The notes: generated by a model not told the origin, from the letters alone. DNA of 64,000 bases from Anaerotruncus massiliensis (ex Togo et al. 2026) (GCF_900199635.1 NZ_LT962687.1:2914541-2978540), one strand, 5' to 3'. Shown: positions 25,313-33,716, counted from the stretch's first letter. Numbers and translations: made by a program.

Positions 25313-25693
25313 ATGAAAAGCTTAGCGGAGCTTCAGGCTCTGAGGGACAAGGTCAAAACCAACATGGGCATCCGCGCGGACGACAGCGGCAACACCCGCG
25401 TCGTGGTCGGCATGGCCACCTGCGGCATCGCCGCGGGCGCGCGCCCCGTGCTCCAGGCGTTCACCGAGGAGGTCGCCAAAAAGAACCTCCAGAACGTCAC
25501 CATCGCCCAGACGGGCTGCATCGGCATCTGCCAGTACGAGCCGGTCGTCGAGGTCTTCGAGCCCGGCAAGGAGAAGGTCACCTACGTCAAGATGACCCCT
25601 GAAAAGGCTTCCCAGATCGTCCAGAAGCACCTGATCAACGGGCAGGTCGTTCAGGAGTACACCATCGGCGCGGTCGCCGGCAGCAAGCTGTAA
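25313..25693 (+). CDS. hndB: NADH-dependent [FeFe]-hydrogenase subunit B ([2Fe-2S] protein)
   Basis: 126 residues, thioredoxin-like ferredoxin fold. Cysteines appear in GMATCGIAAGAR and AQTGCIGICQYEPV. ATG 25313 is set by GGAGGAA upstream. Small subunit of the Hnd-type complex. It lies 18 bases before hndC, whose N-terminus carries a related domain. Confidence 0.93.
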   Translation: MKSLAELQALRDKVKTNMGIRADDSGNTRVVVGMATCGIAAGARPVLQAFTEEVAKKNLQNVTIAQTGCIGICQYEPVVEVFEPGKEKVTYVKMTPEKASQIVQKHLINGQVVQEYTIGAVAGSKL

Positions 25694-25711
25694 GAAAGGA
25701 GGAAGCGCACC

Positions 25712-27499
25712 ATGTATCGTTCCCATGTGCTTTGCTGCGGAGGTACGGGCTGTACGTCCTCCGGCTCGGCAAAGATCATCGAAGAGTTTGAAAAGGAAAT
25801 CGCCGCGACCGGGCTCACCGAGGAGGTCAAGGTCGTCAAGACCGGCTGCTTCGGCCTCTGCGCGCTCGGCCCCGTCGTCATCGTCTATCCCGAGGGCTCC
25901 TTCTACTCCCGCGTCAAGCCGGAGGACGTCAAGGAGATCGTCGACGAGCACCTGCTCAAGGGCCGCATCGTCAAGCGCCTGCTCTACACCGAGACGGTCG
26001 TCGAGGACAAGATCAAATCCCTTGACGAGACCGACTTCTACAAGAAGCAGAAGCGCGTCGCGCTGCGCAACTGCGGCGTGATCGACCCCGAGGACATCAA
26101 CGAATACATCGCCTACGACGGCTATATGGCGCTGGGCAAGGTCCTCACCGAGATGACCCCCGAGGACGTCATCGAGACGCTCAAGGTTTCCGGGCTGCGC
26201 GGCCGCGGCGGCGCGGGCTTCCCGACCTGGCTCAAGTGGAACTTCGCCAAGGCCCAGCCCCCCGGACAGAAATACGTCTGCTGCAACGCCGACGAGGGCG
26301 ACCCGGGCGCGTTCATGGACCGCTCGGTGCTCGAGGGCGACCCCCACTCGGTGCTCGAGGCGATGGCGATCGCCGGCTATACGATCGGCGCGAGCCAGGG
26401 CTACATCTATGTGCGCGCCGAGTACCCCATCGCGGTCAAGCGCCTCGAGATCGCGCTGAACCAGGCCCGCGAGATGGGCTTTTTGGGCAAGAACATCTTT
26501 GAGACCGGCTTCGACTTCGACATCGACATCCGCCTGGGCGCCGGCGCCTTCGTCTGCGGCGAGGAGACCGCGCTCATGACCTCGATCGAGGGCCACCGCG
26601 GCGAGCCGCGCCCCCGTCCGCCCTTCCCGGCGGTCAAGGGCCTCTTCGGCAAGCCCTCCATCCTGAATAACGTCGAGACCTGGGCCAACATCCCCCAGAT
26701 CATCTTGAACGGCCCCGAGTGGTTCGCCTCGATGGGCACCGAGAAATCGAAGGGCACCAAGGTCTTCGCGCTCGGCGGCAAGATCCACAACACCGGCCTC
26801 GTCGAGGTCCCGATGGGCACCACCCTGCGGGAGATCGTCGAGGAGATCGGCGGCGGCTGCCCGAACGGCAAGAAGTTCAAGGCGGCCCAGACGGGCGGCC
26901 CCTCCGGCGGCTGCATCCCGGCCTCCCTCATCGACACCGAGATCGACTACGACAACCTCATCGCCATCGGCTCGATGATGGGCTCGGGCGGACTCATCGT
27001 CATGGACGAGGACAACTGCATGGTGGATATCGCCAAGTTCTTCCTCGAGTTCACCGTCGACGAGAGCTGCGGAAAATGCACCCCCTGCCGCATCGGCACC
27101 AAGCGCCTCTATGAGATGCTCGACCGCATTACCCGCGGCGAGGGCAAGATGGAGGACCTCGACAAGATGGAGGAGCTCTGCTACTACATCAAGGAGAACG
27201 CGCTGTGCGGACTCGGCCAGACCGCTCCCAACCCGGTGCTCTCGACGCTGAAGTATTTCCGCGACGAGTACGAGGCCCACGTGAAGGAAAAACGCTGCCC
27301 GGCGGGCGTCTGCAAACACCTGCTCCAGTACCAGATCGTGGCCGACAAGTGCAAGGGCTGCACCCTCTGCGCGCGCAACTGCCCGGTCGGGGCCATCGCC
27401 GGCACCGTCAAGAACCCGCACGTCATCGACCAGTCCAAGTGCATCAAATGCGGCGCCTGCATCGAGAAATGTAAGTTCGGCGCGATTGTGAGAAAGTAA
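25712..27499 (+). CDS. hndC: NADH-dependent [FeFe]-hydrogenase subunit C (NuoF-like diaphorase)
   Basis: 595 residues. The N-terminal thioredoxin-like [2Fe-2S] domain (CCGGTGCTSSGS ... CFGLCALGP) precedes the NuoF core: the FMN/NADH loop GRGGAGFPTWLKW, NADEGDPGAFMDRSVLEGDP, and the 4Fe-4S motif ESCGKCTPCRIGTKRLYE. A C-terminal 2x[4Fe-4S] ferredoxin domain (CKGCTLCARNCPVGAI and CIKCGACIEKCKFGAI) ends it. It oxidises or reduces NAD(H) and, in related enzymes, is the site of flavin-based electron bifurcation with ferredoxin. Confidence 0.96.
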   Translation: MYRSHVLCCGGTGCTSSGSAKIIEEFEKEIAATGLTEEVKVVKTGCFGLCALGPVVIVYPEGSFYSRVKPEDVKEIVDEHLLKGRIVKRLLYTETVVEDKIKSLDETDFYKKQKRVALRNCGVIDPEDINEYIAYDGYMALGKVLTEMTPEDVIETLKVSGLRGRGGAGFPTWLKWNFAKAQPPGQKYVCCNADEGDPGAFMDRSVLEGDPHSVLEAMAIAGYTIGASQGYIYVRAEYPIAVKRLEIALNQAREMGFLGKNIFETGFDFDIDIRLGAGAFVCGEETALMTSIEGHRGEPRPRPPFPAVKGLFGKPSILNNVETWANIPQIILNGPEWFASMGTEKSKGTKVFALGGKIHNTGLVEVPMGTTLREIVEEIGGGCPNGKKFKAAQTGGPSGGCIPASLIDTEIDYDNLIAIGSMMGSGGLIVMDEDNCMVDIAKFFLEFTVDESCGKCTPCRIGTKRLYEMLDRITRGEGKMEDLDKMEELCYYIKENALCGLGQTAPNPVLSTLKYFRDEYEAHVKEKRCPAGVCKHLLQYQIVADKCKGCTLCARNCPVGAIAGTVKNPHVIDQSKCIKCGACIEKCKFGAIVRK

Positions 27500-27518
27500 G
27501 AAAGGAGCGTGCCTGGAT

Positions 27519-29273
27519 ATGGAAAAAGAAATGGTTAATATAAAGATCAACGGTATGCCCTTGTCCGTGCCGAAAGACAGCACCATTCTGGAAGCGGCCC
27601 GCTATGCCGGCATCCAAATCCCGACCCTGTGCTATCTCAAGGAGATCAACGCGATCGGCGCCTGCCGCATCTGCGTGGTTGAGGTCAAGGGCGCCAAATC
27701 CCTTGTGGCCGCCTGCGTCTACCCGGTCAACGAGGGGATGGAAATCCTCACCCACTCCAAAAAGGTCTATGCCTCCCGCAAGATCACCCTCGAACTCATC
27801 CTCTCCACCCACAAGAAGGAGTGCCTCTCCTGCGTGCGCAGCGGAAACTGCGAGCTGCAGAAGCTCTGCCACGACTTCAAGGTCGAGGATGAGCACCGCT
27901 ATGAGGGCTCCAACCCCGAGTGGCCCAAGGACGACAGTGCGGTCCACATGGTCCGCGACGACAACAAGTGCATCCTCTGCCGCCGCTGCGTCGCCGCCTG
28001 CTCCAAATGGCAGGGCATCGGGGTCATCGGCCCCAACGAGCGCGGCTTCAATACCCACATCGCCTGCGCCTTCGAGCAGAACCTCAGCGAGGTGGCCTGC
28101 GTCTCCTGCGGGCAGTGCATCGTCGTCTGCCCGACCGGCGCCATCTATGAGAAGGACCAGACCAAGGAGGTCTGGCGCGCGCTGCATGACCCGACCAAGC
28201 ATGTCGTCGTCCAGACCGCGCCCTCCATCCGCGCCACGCTCGGCGAGGCGTTCGGCATGCCGATCGGCACCAACGTCACCGGAAAGATGGTCGCCGCCCT
28301 GCGCCGCATGGGCTTTGAAAAGGTGTTCGACACCGACCTCGCCGCCGACATGACCATCGTCGAGGAGGCCCACGAGCTGGTGGAGCGCATCCAGAACGGC
28401 GGCGTGCTGCCGATGATCACCTCCTGCTCGCCCGGCTGGGTCAACTACTGCGAGCATTACTTCCCCGACATGATCCCCAACCTCTCCACCTGCAAGTCGC
28501 CGCAGCAGATGTTCGGCGCCACGGTGAAGACCTGGTATGCCCAGAAGATGGGCTGGGATCCCAAGGACATCTTTGTGGTCGGCATCATGCCCTGCACCGC
28601 CAAGAAGTTTGAGGTCCGCCGCGACAACGAGGACGCCGCCGGTTCCGGCATCCCCGACGTGGATATCTCGCTGACCACCCGCGAGCTCGCCCGCATGATC
28701 GACCGCGCGGGCATCGACTTCACCGCCCTGCCCGACGAGGACTTCGATTCCGCCATGGGCGAATCCACCGGCGCGGGCGTCATCTTCGGCGCCACCGGCG
28801 GCGTCATGGAAGCGGCGCTGCGCACCGCGGCCGAGTGGGTCGGCGGCAAGCCTCTCCAGGACGTCGAGTTCAAGGAGGTCCGCGGCACCGAGGGCATCAA
28901 GGAGGCCAGCTACCAGATCGGCGACCTGACGGTCAACGTGGCGGTCGCGTCCAGCCTCGCCTGCGCCCGCAAGCTGCTGGAACAGGTCCGGGCGGGGATG
29001 AAGAACTACCACTTCATCGAGATCATGGGATGCCCGGGCGGCTGCGTCAACGGCGGCGGCCAGCCGGTCCAGCCCGCGAGCGTCCGCAACTTCGTCGATC
29101 TCAAGTCGCTCCGCGCCAAGGCGCTCTACGACGCCGACGAGGCGAAGCCCCTGCGCAAGAGCCATGAGAACCCCGAGCTGCTCAAAATTTATGAGGAGTA
29201 CTTCGGCGAGTTCGGCAGCCACCTCGCGCACCGCATCCTCCACACCACCTATGTGGAGCGGCCCCACTTCTGA
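27519..29273 (+). CDS. hndD: NADH-dependent [FeFe]-hydrogenase catalytic subunit
   Basis: 584 residues. The N-terminal [2Fe-2S] domain (ACRICVVEVKGAKSLVAAC), His/Cys 4Fe-4S (CLSCVRSGNCELQKLC), and two 4Fe-4S motifs (CILCRRCVAAC, CVSCGQCIVVCPTGAI) lead to the H-cluster domain with L1 TSCSPGWV, L2 MPCTAKKFE and L3 EIMGCPGGCVNGGGQP. A small-subunit domain (LLKIYEEYFGEFGSHLAHR) ends the protein. It evolves or oxidises H2 in the cytoplasm. Last gene of the operon, followed by a strong terminator. Confidence 0.97.
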   Translation: MEKEMVNIKINGMPLSVPKDSTILEAARYAGIQIPTLCYLKEINAIGACRICVVEVKGAKSLVAACVYPVNEGMEILTHSKKVYASRKITLELILSTHKKECLSCVRSGNCELQKLCHDFKVEDEHRYEGSNPEWPKDDSAVHMVRDDNKCILCRRCVAACSKWQGIGVIGPNERGFNTHIACAFEQNLSEVACVSCGQCIVVCPTGAIYEKDQTKEVWRALHDPTKHVVVQTAPSIRATLGEAFGMPIGTNVTGKMVAALRRMGFEKVFDTDLAADMTIVEEAHELVERIQNGGVLPMITSCSPGWVNYCEHYFPDMIPNLSTCKSPQQMFGATVKTWYAQKMGWDPKDIFVVGIMPCTAKKFEVRRDNEDAAGSGIPDVDISLTTRELARMIDRAGIDFTALPDEDFDSAMGESTGAGVIFGATGGVMEAALRTAAEWVGGKPLQDVEFKEVRGTEGIKEASYQIGDLTVNVAVASSLACARKLLEQVRAGMKNYHFIEIMGCPGGCVNGGGQPVQPASVRNFVDLKSLRAKALYDADEAKPLRKSHENPELLKIYEEYFGEFGSHLAHRILHTTYVERPHF

Positions 29274-29283
29274 TTCTTACGTG

Positions 29284-29320
29284 AAAAGCCCCCGGGAGCG
29301 ACTGCTCTCGGGGGCTTTTC
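29284..29320 (+). terminator. Terminator of the hnd operon
   Basis: Stem AAAAGCCCCC...GGGGGCTTTT with inner GGGAG/CTCTC pairing, then TTCTT. Confidence 0.9.
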
Positions 29321-29387
29321 TTAGATTTTCCGCCCAGTGGGGCGGAGGGCTTTTTCGCGCCTCATAGAGGCGCTCTGAATGTGCCGC

Positions 29388-29610
29388 CTTCGGCGGCGGG
29401 GATTGCCGGGTCCCGCCCCGGCGGGCGGGGTACTTTCTTTGCGTCAAAGAAAGTACCCAAAGAAGGACGCTCAAGGGGACTTCCGCCAGTCCCCTTGAGA
29501 ATCCCCCGGGAGTACCTTGCCAGTACCCGCCGGTTACCGTCACTCCCCACAGGTCACTAGCTGAAGGCTCAATTCAGGTTGCGGACGCTCCCAACGGGAG
29601 GGGAACGGCC
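29388..29610. repeat. Dispersed hairpin repeat, copy 1, left module
   Basis: Contains a 14-bp hairpin (29428-29441 with 29445-29458, loop CGT) and a 12-bp hairpin (29470-29481 with 29488-29499, loop TCCGCC). A conserved linker follows (CGGGAGTACCTTGCCA, then CTCCCCAC and GGCTCAATTCA). The same order occurs at 59731-59896, where both stems have changed but remain perfectly paired. A stretch near 29404-29427 matches, in reverse complement, part of the right module of copy 2 near 60400-60425. Confidence 0.75.
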
Positions 29611-29629
29611 CCTGTCGCCGGCGGAGGAC

Positions 29630-29857
29630 TCAGCCCTCCGCCTTCTTCGGCGGATATGGGGTCGGCTCGTCCGTCAAATCAAGCAGATAGTCCACGCTTG
29701 TCCCGAAATAACGGGACAGAATTAGGAGCTTTTCTACCGATGGGGTACGCTCTCCGCTCTCATATCGGGAGAGCATCGCCTGATCAATCCCGGTTTTCAT
29801 CTGGAGCTGGATCTGCGACAGACCGTTTTGTTCCCGGATATACCGCAAGTTTTTCAT
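29630..29857 (-). CDS. XRE family HTH regulator
   Basis: 75 residues, mostly one Cro/C1-type helix-turn-helix (LRYIREQNGLSQIQLQMKTGIDQAMLSRYESGERTPSVEKLLILSRYFGTSVDYLLDL). It diverges from a second, related XRE gene at 29960 across about 100 bases with three operator-like repeats, giving a lambda-like switch layout. The pair lies between the two halves of repeat copy 1. Related targets beyond themselves are not evident. Confidence 0.88.
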   Translation of the reverse strand: MKNLRYIREQNGLSQIQLQMKTGIDQAMLSRYESGERTPSVEKLLILSRYFGTSVDYLLDLTDEPTPYPPKKAEG

Positions 29858-29871
29858 ATCCTCCGCCCCCT

Positions 29872-29949
29872 TTATGCCATTATGTCATATTTTATTCTTG
29901 ACATTTATACCTGTATGTCATAACATAAAATTATACCTATTTGGCATAA
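29872..29949. promoter_or_regulatory. Three operator-like repeats between divergent XRE genes
   Basis: TATACCTGTATGTCATAA (29906-29923) and TATACCTATTTGGCATAA (29932-29949) are direct repeats. TTATGCCATTATGTCATA (29872-29889) is an inverted version. They overlap both promoter regions, as expected for autoregulation by the XRE pair. Confidence 0.65.
29898..29926 (+). promoter_or_regulatory. Promoter of the rightward XRE gene
   Basis: TTGACA (29898-29903), 17 bases, TAACAT (29921-29926). The spacer and -10 coincide with the middle operator repeat. Confidence 0.7.
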
Positions 29950-29959
29950 GGAGGGCGTT

Positions 29960-30196
29960 ATGAAAGTTTATCATCATTTGGCGGAGATTCGGAAGGAGCG
30001 GGGGCTGACGCAAAAGAAAATCGCCGAGGTCATCGGGGTTTCCGAGGGCACCTATGGCCGGTATGAGCGGCGGGGCGGCATTCGGGTAAGCCATATTGAC
30101 GCGCTGGCGGATTTTTACGGTACAAGCACCGACTACCTGATGGACCTGACGGACACCCAAAAGCCCCATCCGCGGGCCCCAAAGCGAAATAGCTAA
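29960..30196 (+). CDS. XRE family HTH regulator
   Basis: 78 residues, one HTH (LAEIRKERGLTQKKIAEVIGVSEGTYGRYERRGGIRVSHIDALADFYGTSTDYLMDLTD). It shares the DYLxDLTD ending with its divergent partner, so the two are paralogues. ATAAGGAGG precedes the ATG. No other gene accompanies the pair. Confidence 0.88.
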   Translation: MKVYHHLAEIRKERGLTQKKIAEVIGVSEGTYGRYERRGGIRVSHIDALADFYGTSTDYLMDLTDTQKPHPRAPKRNS

Positions 30197-30204
30197 TCCG
30201 CGCG

Positions 30205-30690
30205 CCAAGCGGGGTAGCCGTGCCTCCCCAGCCGCACCGGTAAAAGCGTTCCGGGGGCTCACCCGCAGAAGCGTTGCGCCTGCGGCTAGGCGGCTGGCGG
30301 GATGCTGTAGGCTTGTTCGCTCATCCGTGGCGGGGCGCCGCCGACTTTGGCCGAAGGCCAACCGGAGGCGGCGCGGGGGTCAAAGGGATTTGGCCGCAGG
30401 CCATCCTTATAGAGAATCCGGCCCGCAGGGCCGGGTCCGCGAAGCGGACTCAAGCCGGGGCCGCGGGGCGGAGCGCCCGCGAGCGGCCGTCGCGCGTAGC
30501 GCGCTCCGGGCGCAGCCCGGGCAGGCCGCCTAAGCCCCTCGTGCCCTTCTTTGGTTCCTTTCTTGGGCAAGCAAGAAAGGAACTCGCTGTCGGTCGACTA
30601 CCGGCAAACTGTGCCGCTCGCTGAGCGGTAAGTCTAAGGATCGCTGTCGGCTGGCCGCCGACAACCTCCGCCGCTCCCCGAGCGGCAAAG
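30205..30690. repeat. Dispersed hairpin repeat, copy 1, right module
   Basis: Nearly 490 bases matching 60030-60506. The central part (about 30343-30530) is almost identical to 60158-60345 and is a string of short palindromes with GNA triloops, such as TTGGCC-GAA-GGCCAA, TGGCC-GCA-GGCCA, CCGGCCC-GCA-GGGCCGG, GTCCGC-GAA-GCGGAC and CCGGGC-GCA-GCCCGG. A 12-bp hairpin at 30554-30583 differs in stem sequence from its counterpart at 60369-60398. It is non-coding: open frames here lack conserved content. Confidence 0.85.
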
Positions 30691-30694
30691 AAAA

Positions 30695-30716
30695 GAGCCG
30701 CCCTGACGGGCGGCTC
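30695..30716 (-). terminator. Terminator of the transketolase operon
   Basis: GAGCCGCCC-TGAC-GGGCGGCTC, followed on the minus strand by TTTTCTTT. Confidence 0.85.
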
Positions 30717-30727
30717 ATTATTTTTTG

Positions 30728-31675
30728 TTACTTTTTCAAAGCAATCGCGGCGCGGGCTTTTTCGGCGATGCCCTCGGGGGTGAGGCCGTAGGCCTTCATG
30801 ACGAGGGGGGCCTTGCCGGAGCGGCCGAACACGTCGTTGACGCCGTGCTTGACGACCGGAGTGGGGCAGGTCTCCGAGAGGAACTCGGAGACGGCGGAGC
30901 CGAGGCCGCCGATGACGTTGTGTTCCTCGCTCGTGACGATGCAGCCGGTTTCCTTCGCGGCCTTGAGCACGAGCTCGGTATCGAGGGGCTTGATCGTGTG
31001 CATATCGATCACGCGGGCGGAGACGCCCTCGGCCTTAAGCAGGTCGGCGGCCTTGAGGGCCTCCTGGACCATCATGCCGATGGCGATGATCGTGACGTCG
31101 CTTCCGTCCACGAGCTGGATGCCCTTGCCGATCTCGAACCGATAGCCGGGGATGGCGTCGGTTACGGTTTCGACCGCAAGGCGGCCAAGGCGCATATAGG
31201 CCGGGCCATCATAGTTGAGGAGCGCCTCGACGGCGGCGGTCATCTCGTTGCCGTCGCAGGGGCAGAGCACCGTCATGCCGGGGATAACCCGCATGAGGGC
31301 AAAGTCCTCGATGCACTGGTGGGTGGCGCCGTCCTCGCCGACCGAGAGGCCGCCGTGGGAGCCGATCACCTTGACGTTGAGGTGGGGGTATGCGATCGAG
31401 TTGCGCACCTGCTCATAGGCGCGGCCGGCGGAAAACATCGCGAACGAGTTGGCAAACGGTTTTTTGCCGCAGGTCGCGAGGCCCGCCGCAATGCCCATCA
31501 TGTCCGCCTCGGCGATGCCGATATCAAAAAACTTCTCCGGATACGCTTTCGCAAAGCTGTTGGTCATCGTCGCGCCCGCAAGGTCGGCGTCGAGCACGAT
31601 CAGGTCGGGATCGCTCCCGCCGAATGTCACAAGCGCCTTGCCGTATGCGGCGCGGGTTGCAATTACCTCTCCCAT
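30728..31675 (-). CDS. Transketolase, C-terminal (pyrimidine-binding) subunit
   Basis: 315 residues, covering the Pyr and C-terminal domains of a split transketolase. It pairs with the 280-residue N-terminal subunit just upstream to move two-carbon ketol units between sugar phosphates. Motifs include LIVLDADLAGATMTNSFA, FDIGIAEADMMGIAAGLA (with the TPP-activating Glu), GEDGATHQCIEDFALMR, and TSEEHNVIGGLGSAVSEFL. The gene starts 2 bases after the partner's stop. Confidence 0.94.
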   Translation of the reverse strand: MGEVIATRAAYGKALVTFGGSDPDLIVLDADLAGATMTNSFAKAYPEKFFDIGIAEADMMGIAAGLATCGKKPFANSFAMFSAGRAYEQVRNSIAYPHLNVKVIGSHGGLSVGEDGATHQCIEDFALMRVIPGMTVLCPCDGNEMTAAVEALLNYDGPAYMRLGRLAVETVTDAIPGYRFEIGKGIQLVDGSDVTIIAIGMMVQEALKAADLLKAEGVSARVIDMHTIKPLDTELVLKAAKETGCIVTSEEHNVIGGLGSAVSEFLSETCPTPVVKHGVNDVFGRSGKAPLVMKAYGLTPEGIAEKARAAIALKK

Positions 31676-31677
31676 GA

Positions 31678-32520
31678 TTAACCCTCCAGACCTTTCAGGG
31701 CCGCTTCCAGTTCCGCGCGGCCGATCTCATACTGCTCGTCGTTGGGCGCCTTGCCATGCCAGCCCGCGTTGTTCTCCATATAGGAGACGCCCTTGCCCTT
31801 GACCGTCTTGGCCAGGATCATCGTGGGCTTGCCCTTGCAGGCCGCCGCCGCGTCAAACGCGTCGGAAATCGCGCAGTAGTCGTGCCCGTCGATCTTGATC
31901 ACGTTCCAGCCGAACGCTTCCCACTTTTTATCAAGCGGCTCGGTGGGCATGACGTCGGAGGTGGAGCCGTCGATCTGCAGGCCGTTGACGTCGATGACGC
32001 CGCAGAGATTGTCCAGGCCGTATTTGGCCGCGGCCATGCCGGCCTCCCAAATCTGGCCCTCCTCGATCTCGCCGTCGCCCATGACCGCGTAGACGCGGTA
32101 GTCCTTCTTGTCGAGCTTGCCCGCCAGCGCCATGCCGACCGCGACCGAAAGGCCCTGTCCGAGCGAGCCGGTGGACATATCGACGCCGTTGACGTGCCGC
32201 ATCTCGGCATGTCCCGAAATATGGCCCTCAATGCTGCGGAAGAGCTTTAAATCCTCCTCGGGGAAGAAGCCGCGCAGAGCGAGCGTGGGGTAGAGAGCGG
32301 GGGTGCAGTGTCCCTTGGAAAGGACAAAGCGGTCCCGGTCGGGATTCTTGGAATCCTTGGGGTCCACCCTCATCTTCTCGAAGTAGAGGACCGCCAGAAT
32401 ATCAGCGACCGACAGCGATCCGCCGATGTGTCCCGAAGCGGCGGTATGTACCGCGTCCAGTCCCGCGAGGCGGATTCTGGTCGCGATAATGGCCAGTTCC
32501 TTCGCGCGTTTTTGATCCAT
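31678..32520 (-). CDS. Transketolase, N-terminal (TPP-binding) subunit
   Basis: 280 residues, the PP domain. TPP and Mg binding is seen in GDGEIEEGQIWEAGMAAAKYGL ending in VIDVNGLQIDG (GDG...N motif), with histidines in HTAASGHIGGSLSVAD and SKGHCTPALY, and HGKAPND near the end. First gene of the pair. Split transketolases of this size are common in Clostridia. Confidence 0.94.
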   Translation of the reverse strand: MDQKRAKELAIIATRIRLAGLDAVHTAASGHIGGSLSVADILAVLYFEKMRVDPKDSKNPDRDRFVLSKGHCTPALYPTLALRGFFPEEDLKLFRSIEGHISGHAEMRHVNGVDMSTGSLGQGLSVAVGMALAGKLDKKDYRVYAVMGDGEIEEGQIWEAGMAAAKYGLDNLCGVIDVNGLQIDGSTSDVMPTEPLDKKWEAFGWNVIKIDGHDYCAISDAFDAAAACKGKPTMILAKTVKGKGVSYMENNAGWHGKAPNDEQYEIGRAELEAALKGLEG

Positions 32521-32598
32521 TCACGTTCATTCCTTTCACCATACAAGTCCAATCTTTGCGGCGCCGGCACCGTGGCGCCGCCAAATGACAGCACCTTT

Positions 32599-32627
32599 AT
32601 CATAATACAGATTCCCCGAAGAATCAA
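32599..32627 (-). promoter_or_regulatory. Promoter of the transketolase operon
   Basis: On the minus strand TTGATT (32622-32627), 17 bases, TATGAT (32599-32604), about 80 bases before the start. The leader holds a GGCGCC-type hairpin near 32560-32585. Confidence 0.7.
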
Positions 32628-32691
32628 TAGAATTCCCCCGCGCGGGCGTCTATTTTTTGCGCGCCGGCCGCCCCGGAAGGTGAAAAATGCG

Positions 32692-32720
32692 TTGACTTCG
32701 GACATGCGATCTGATATAAT
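32692..32720 (+). promoter_or_regulatory. Promoter of tRNA-Ser
   Basis: TTGACT (32692-32697), 17 bases, perfect TATAAT (32715-32720), 13 bases before the tRNA. Confidence 0.9.
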
Positions 32721-32733
32721 AATATCCTGTTAT

Positions 32734-32822
32734 GGAAGCGTATCGAAGTGGTCATAACGGGCCTGACTCGAAATCAGGTAGACGGCAACGTCTCGTGGGT
32801 TCGAATCCCACCGCTTCCGCCA
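32734..32822 (+). tRNA. tRNA-Ser (anticodon CGA)
   Basis: Class II tRNA with acceptor strands GGAAGCG and CGCTTCC (32812-32818), discriminator G and encoded CCA (32820-32822). The anticodon loop CTCGAAA gives CGA, reading UCG. The long variable arm is GTAGACGGCAACGTCTC, and the T-arm is GGGTTCGAATCCC. Confidence 0.95.
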
Positions 32823-32827
32823 ACAAT

Positions 32828-32867
32828 ACAGACCTGTTTTTTATTGAAAGATAAAAGACAGGTCTGT
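32828..32867 (+). terminator. Terminator after tRNA-Ser
   Basis: ACAGACCTG (32828-32836) pairs with CAGGTCTGT (32859-32867), and inner T-rich and A-rich arms extend the stem; TGCTATTTTAT follows. Confidence 0.8.
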
Positions 32868-33080
32868 TGCTATTTTATAACATTGTTCTGGAGAAACTAT
32901 AGTATAACGATCACGTTCTGCCACATGTAAAAACATTTTATTTAACTTTTGAATTTCACCATTATTTAATTTAGCGTCTGCCTATATAGTCTCTGAGAAT
33001 CTTCAAACACGCAGATAATTATATTTGGAGACCATTATAATATGCTTATTCGTACCATTTAGGAGAAAGGTCGATCAATC

Positions 33081-33716
33081 ATGGGTTTTATCCCGTATGG
33101 ATTTGTGCAGAAACCTACCGGCATTTTCGTCGAACCACAGCAGGCAAAAATAGTCCGGCAAATCTATCAGCGATATCTGGAGGGCGACAGCCTCGAAGGT
33201 ATCGCTGATTTTCTTTTTCAGGAGGGTATCCCCTCCCCACAAGGGAAAGAACGATGGACTCGCCCGGTAATCAATAACCTGCTTTCTAATCAAAAGTACA
33301 TCAGCCACATTATTGACTTCGGAAGTTTCTTCATGGTGCAAGGTGAAAAGGGGAGACGCAGTAATATAGACGAAGACACAGGCAAACGAAGGGCCGCTCG
33401 GTACAGTTCACAGAACGTACTGAGCGGCCTTTTGGTTTGCGCGGAGTGTGGTGCCAACTATCGACGTATCACCTGCCCTTCAGGTGACGTTGCTTGGCGC
33501 TGTGCAAATCGTGTGGAGCATGGTAAACGAATCTGCAAGCACTCCCCCTCTATATCAGAGGAGAGCATCAAGGAGGAGCTGTGCAGAAGATTGGAAATGG
33601 GTAGCTATGATGAATGGATGGTTGCAGGAACCATAGACACGATTCTCATTCAAGGAGATGGCGTTCTGAAAATAGAGTACAAAAGGCAGGAATTCTCTCA
33701 AACTATGAGAGACTGA
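33081..33716 (+). pseudogene. Serine recombinase remnant (recombinase + zinc-ribbon domains only)
   Basis: 211 residues matching the C-terminal two-thirds of large serine recombinases. The Recombinase domain is GFIPYGFVQ ... IVRQIYQRYLEGDSLEGIAD ... LLSNQKYISHII, followed by a zinc ribbon (LSGLLVCAECGANYRR ... WRCANRVEHGKRICKH). The ~150-residue catalytic resolvase domain with its serine is absent, and no such domain is found upstream. An AGGAGAAAGG stretch precedes the ATG, so it may still be translated, but it cannot catalyse recombination alone. It marks the island as once mobile. Confidence 0.8.

Noticed and set aside
25322-27586. Long open frame of 754 codons antisense to hndB/hndC
   Set aside because: It mirrors the GC-rich codon structure of the hnd genes, has low-complexity D/V/L/A-rich content with no family motif, and no ribosome binding site; the sense genes are certain.
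29428-29499. Possible CRISPR array from regularly spaced palindromes
   Set aside because: Units differ in stem sequence and spacing, there are no constant repeats with unique spacers, and no cas genes are present.
30274-30624. Open frames inside the hairpin repeat, also present at 59.9-60.5 kb
   Set aside because: The similar peptides in both copies arise because the DNA itself is repeated; stems covary instead of codons, and there is no start-site signal.
32797-32822. tRNA-Ser 3' end as an attachment site for the island
   Set aside because: No second copy of the GGGTTCGAATCCCACC-type sequence was found near 38.1-38.8 kb, and large serine recombinases do not usually use tRNA ends.
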